Shown here one piece after another: positions 59,365 through 64,000 of a stretch of DNA of 64,000 nucleotides (positions are counted from its first letter, which is position 1; each line of letters opens with the position of its first letter). Origin of the DNA: Telmatactis stephensoni (lineage: Eukaryota; Cnidaria; Anthozoa; Actiniaria; Isophelliidae); assembly GCA_029948255.1 (NCBI GenBank), contig JALIZF010001751.1, positions 593,001-657,000 of the forward strand. The letters are read 5' to 3'. The notes under the pieces were generated by a model that was not told the origin of the DNA, did not search any database, and was given only the letters and a program-made list of their open reading frames with translations. A program made the position numbers and the translations under genes.

Positions 59365-62300
59365 GTGCTAGCTTGATTTGAATCGTTAGCAGGGTTACTG
59401 TTGAGATAGACACTTCAGTATTGCCCTTTAAACATAATGTTATTTAATTAAAATTCAAATAAATAAGTTCCATTTCAAACAAATTAAACTGCTGTTGGAA
59501 TCGTCAGGGAGAGGTTTTTCCAGTTACAACAGTCAAAAGACTATATAATCTTTTTCTAAGGTAGTTTGGTAGAACATATAGTTAATTATATATAGAAGCC
59601 AGCATATTAGCTTGCCGTTTCCTTGAAATTTTCCTTAGGAACACTTTCGGCAATTTTTGTCATAAACAACTGGTTTCAAAACTTGGAATGCTATAGAATG
59701 CCAAAATTTTACCGTTGCATGTTCGTAAAATCTTGTTGATATTTCAAGGTTCTTTTTGCCTCTAGAAATATGGTACTGAAAACACTCTGTGAATACAACC
59801 AAATGGTCTTGCGAGAAGAAAACGAATACATACAGTTCTTGAAATATCACCAATCTTTTTATTCCAAACATGTTTCGGCAGCGTCACACTGACACAAAAA
59901 TAGAACTATATGTACAAGAATATCTATAAAATATACATAAAGCGTAGCCTCTTTTAATATCAGTAGAAAGTCCGTGAGTGAATGCCCAAATCAGAGATAA
60001 CAGTATTGAAGTAACTTGATAATTGCCTCAAGAAAACGTTAAAGATTGAGAGCGAGGCTAAGGGCCTGCTTGCACTACAACGAAATATTTTAGGTGTATT
60101 CAAAACCTAACACTTAGAGATCATGAGTTTGTCAAATGCGTTTGTGATTTCACTTTGTTAACCTGTCAATCAAACCGTTAATGCTGATGTATGAACGAAA
60201 GACAGAAATTTGTTTATCCTTTGGCGATTCAGAGACTCAACTACTTCAAGCAGAAACGCCGGTACTTAAGTAAATTCATTTGTGGAATTAAAGGCGTAGA
60301 TTTCAACTCAACTGGACATTTCAATGTCCAGCCGAAGAATCGTGGTTTGAAATCCACGTGAATGCTAGAAATTTCGCAGAGGAATGCCATTTGGGTGTTA
60401 TAGTAACGTTGATGTACTTGAATGTTGTAACGACTAGTAATGAATGTACGTTGACAGACGTACGTCAAGCGAACAAAGGAGTTCTACACCTAGAAAAAAT
60501 TTGGAGGCCTCCAAATCAAGACGGCGGCGCTTTTGTAGTTTGGTAGGCTTAATACAAAAACTTTTCGTGACGTCACGTACTCCACTAAAACGCTGTTGCA
60601 AACAAACAGGCTTTCGCATAGTGCAAACAGGCCCTTTATACAAAAACTGCTAGTATTTGGGTAAGCAATTTTCAAAGGAGCTGTCGTCTTGTTTGCAAAG
60701 CCAATTAGGTTATTAACTTATGTTATCCGTTTGGTCAAAATAGCGGTAAATTAGTTTCCAACCGGTGACTAAAATAATTAATTGTTCGCGATCGAGCATT
60801 ACATAAAATTTAAGAACAAGAAAACCCAAGGGGGTGCGTTTTAGTTAGTTAAGGGTCTGTCCCATAACCAACAAGAGGATAAGAAATAATCCTGGTCTGT
60901 CAAGATGTTGACCTTGGCCGGAGGTCATGCTTCAAAATATTCATCATCATAAAGGAATGTTACAATAAGCCTAGTGAAAACACACTCCACTGTATCCTGG
61001 CATGTAACTTTGTGTTTTACATTTCCAGAGCTGAGTTTGGCCTTCAAAAAAAAAACAAAAAACAAAAAAAACAAAAAAACAAAAAACAAAAAATTAACAA
61101 ACAAAAAAACCCCAGAAAATATGAAAAATTTAACATACACATTGATTGATATCCATCGGATTTTTTCTGGAACATGTCAACTCAATGTCAACTGTATGTG
61201 AGTCGTAGGCAACCTACCGCCTTGTATCTTTACCCTTCTGGCGCGAAAAACTACAATACGTTAGTTGACAGATATCTGCCAGATTAGTAAACAAAAGACA
61301 ACCAGAGAACTGTTCTCAGAACAGAAGTGAACAGAACCTACACAAAGTTGTAAAAGAAAATTGAATTCAACGGTAACCCTGTTTTAACTGACAATAAATG
61401 TTTTAGGACCTGATTATATAAACCAGGTTGGGCCAGTAAGCTGGCTGACTTCTTTTGCTTTTTGGTCCCAAGGGAAAAAAGCCCTTAGTGAAAACTTTGA
61501 GAAAGTTACACTTCTTGTTTTCTATATCAAAGTTGTCCTGTGCACAAATACCGTACAAAAAATCCCTGGAGAAGCATGTGACAGAAAAATTGAACGAATT
61601 TCACGTTTTGTTCAAAATCTGACAAGAATTTGGAGGAAGTCGCCTTTTGCTACATGCCGGTGTATCAATGCTTGACACATCAAAAGAAAGCAAGTGGCAT
61701 TTCCTGACATCGGTATGTTTTGGAACTCCGGAAGAACAGTAAAGCAAAAAGCACACAAACTCAGTGACAGATATCTGTCACATTATTTACTTAATGTTTG
61801 TTAACTAACAGACCATCCTACAATCGTTTTCAGTTCAAACAGATAACAATCATGTACTTAAAAGAATGACTACATTTTGAATCCTACATCTTTATTTCTT
61901 GTTAAGGGTTGTAAAAACTTCTATTTTGACGGCCGTCTTGTTTTAAAATGAAAGTTACAACACCACAAACACAACTGCAAACACTGAGTTGGTGGGCGGG
62001 TTGGTGGGTAAACGAACACCTAAAGGAATGTTACGAAAAGCCTTGTGAAAGCACACTCCATGTAGCCCGGCATGAGCTTTGTGTTTTTAATACATTTCCG
62101 GAGTTACATTTGGCTCGCTATGACGAAACAGGCGTTCCAAACAAAAGCGGAAAAGATGAAAAATATAGACACTGATAAACTAATCATCCTACTGCAAATG
62201 TCGTCAAAGTTGCAACGGCTGTGTTTTTGAATCTGACTAGAACAATTGTAATTCTAAAAGCCTTATTATAACAACAGATAACAATAGTTGTGGATAAACA

Positions 62301-63650
62301 ATAATAACTTTAAGCAGTAAAAGTTTGTTTTGTAGTATAAAAAGTCAACATTCGCTAAACGTTCCTTGAAGATTGATTTTGTGTTTTGTAGGCCGACTGT
62401 CAGCAAACGAGATACATTCGCACAGTCTGCTAATAAGCACACGAATCAAATCGAAGTGCATTAGCTTGACCTTTCCTAGAGGCATTACATTTTAGTTTTT
62501 CGTTTTTGGATACTTTGAAGAAGATTTAGGTAACGATAAGAGCTTACGTCTCATATTTCCAAAACTTGACTGATTCAATTTTATGTCCCTTACTGAAAAT
62601 GATCATTACATTCTGAATCGATTAAAACTCTGGAAATTACACAAACGAAACTAAGTAAAAAAATTAAAAAATTAAAAAGGAATTCGTCGTTTTTTTAATG
62701 TATCTCCTTGATCAATGTGGGTAACAGAACCGGAATTTGAGTGGCTTCATGGGTAAACAAAAATTAACCAACATATTTTGATAAAGATTACTTCAGGAAC
62801 CTACAACAGGATCACGGCTGCAAGATGAATACCTGCAGAAACGTTTTTCTGCTCGCTGGGTACAAGATGACAAGTTTGAGAGTTATCTCAGCCCAAACAT
62901 TTAAAGAAAAGCTAAGTTCCGTCAGTGGATGTCACCCAGTGCTATGATTTAGCATCATTACCACGTTGCATTGAACTACGTTAAATTTAGTTCAAAATTA
63001 AGCATCTAATGCAATGTATATACGTAAGGTACTGATAACGACTATATTCGCTGATCTCAAACAATGACACACTCACCTGTATTATACCATATTTTTCCTC
63101 ATGTTAAGAGTCTCTAAATAGCCAGTGAATCAATACCAGCCCTTATCAGGGAAGACCGGCAGGGCGCTGAGGGTCAAATGAGTGCATGAGCTGGAAACGT
63201 ATTAGGTATTCAGGTTATTAACTATTACACTTATTCACGGCACGGAGGAACATTGAAGAAATGAATGAAAACATTGTATGGATGTGATGTATCTGTACCT
63301 CAAGAACGTAGGCATGCCATTATTCCCGCCAAATACATATCCTTATGTAAAATAGATTGTCTTGAACCTACAAATCAATTTTTTACAAATCAGTAAGGCA
63401 ATAGGCAGACTATGTATTTTTTCAGCTTTGCCGCTTACCTTTAGCTGACGTTCAAACAGGACTGGAATATTTGAAGGTACCAACAACAACATCGCCTTCG
63501 TTCTCAGGACCGATGCTCACCAAAGAACTGATATACATGCTGACCACGTGTGTTAGCACTGTACGACAGACATGACAAGCTATGGTCTGATTTGTCGAAA
63601 AAATGATGAGTTGACAGATGGATTACTATTTCCCTCAAAATGCCCGAGAA
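59365..63650. other. No gene recognised; one dispersed duplication
   Basis: 60955-61063 and 62026-62120 are diverged direct copies (AAAGGAATGTTAC ... CACACTCCA ... CTTTGTGTTTT ... ATTTCC). 61048-61110 is AAAAAC-rich. The rest shows only short ORFs with no recognisable product. Confidence 0.45.
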
Positions 63651-64000
63651 ATTTACACAGGCTTCCCGGTCTTTGGTCATATGACTAGTTATGTGGGTTT
63701 CCTGTTGTTTTGCCAAGAAACCAACAGTTACGTTGTTAGCCAGAGACCTGGCAGTGATTCCCAGGGACATAGCGAATTTATTTAACAGCCAGGAAATCAA
63801 AATTTTGTCTTAATATACCAGCCAGGCACAGTTATTCCGAAATACGAGCCAGAGGTCAATATATGCATTTTTGTTTCCCAGCCAGCAACAAAAGTTATGT
63901 GGAGCGGATATTTTGTGGAGCGGTTCGGTTGGGTACTCTTGTTTTCTTGCTTAATGATGCAAGCCAAGCGGCTTTAGAAGCTGAATTCAGGCCACAATCT

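Larger units (their letters stand above)
56316..63917. mobile_element. Possible large element with inverted CCAGCCAG-rich ends
   Basis: Left boundary AAATATCCGCTCCACAT and right boundary ATGTGGAGCGGATATTT are inverted. Inside each, CCAGCCAG-type words recur every 30-45 bp (56333-56490 and 63715-63890). No transposase was recognised inside. The two ends could instead be separate inverted copies of a short repeat. Confidence 0.35.

Overview
This is a metazoan, intron-rich and AT-rich window crowded with transposable elements. The gene content and the dense small inverted-repeat elements suggest an invertebrate, most likely an anthozoan such as a stony coral. That assignment is an inference: no ribosomal or mitochondrial marker is present. 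Nothing looks bacterial: no operons, no CRISPR array, and nearly all long ORFs are repeats.

Genes. Two paralogous TTC38 genes (tetratricopeptide repeat protein 38) lie in inverted orientation. The 5' part of one is on the minus strand (four coding exons between 6841 and 1294) and leaves the window at the left edge. The other is on the plus strand (fourteen coding exons between 32436 and 44403) and is complete except for a short N-terminal exon that was not found. Between them, on the minus strand, is an eight-exon gene (27737 to 20216, about 700 residues). It has an RFX-like winged-helix segment followed by coiled coils and a serine-rich tail. It is transcribed divergently from the plus-strand TTC38. 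No other convincing host gene is visible; one 121-codon ORF near 55 kb is only tentative.

Transposon relics. A Jockey/CR1/L2-type LINE (minus, 12685 to about 9630) has suffered an internal deletion, frameshifts and two precise DNA-element insertions. A Crypton-type tyrosine recombinase relic (minus, 14318 to 13414) lies upstream of it. Several tRNA-derived SINEs and more than twenty foldback or MITE-like elements are spread over introns and intergenic DNA. Many have target-site duplications that can be read directly.

Repeats. There is a 26-bp satellite (14.45-15.48 kb, itself hit by a foldback element) and a 24-copy 69-bp array (57.57-59.23 kb) that is open in both strands. Shorter minisatellites and microsatellites also occur. 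The right-hand 20 kb (44.4-64 kb) is almost entirely repeat-derived.

The observations most worth following are: a group of foldback elements sharing CAAG...CTTG termini and exact 7-bp target duplications; the TTC38 pair, in which one exon is protein-identical while neighbouring exons differ by 30-40%; the divergent RFX-like gene; the 69-bp array with its phase-shifting variant monomers; and a possible 7.6-kb element bounded by inverted ends rich in CCAGCCAG.
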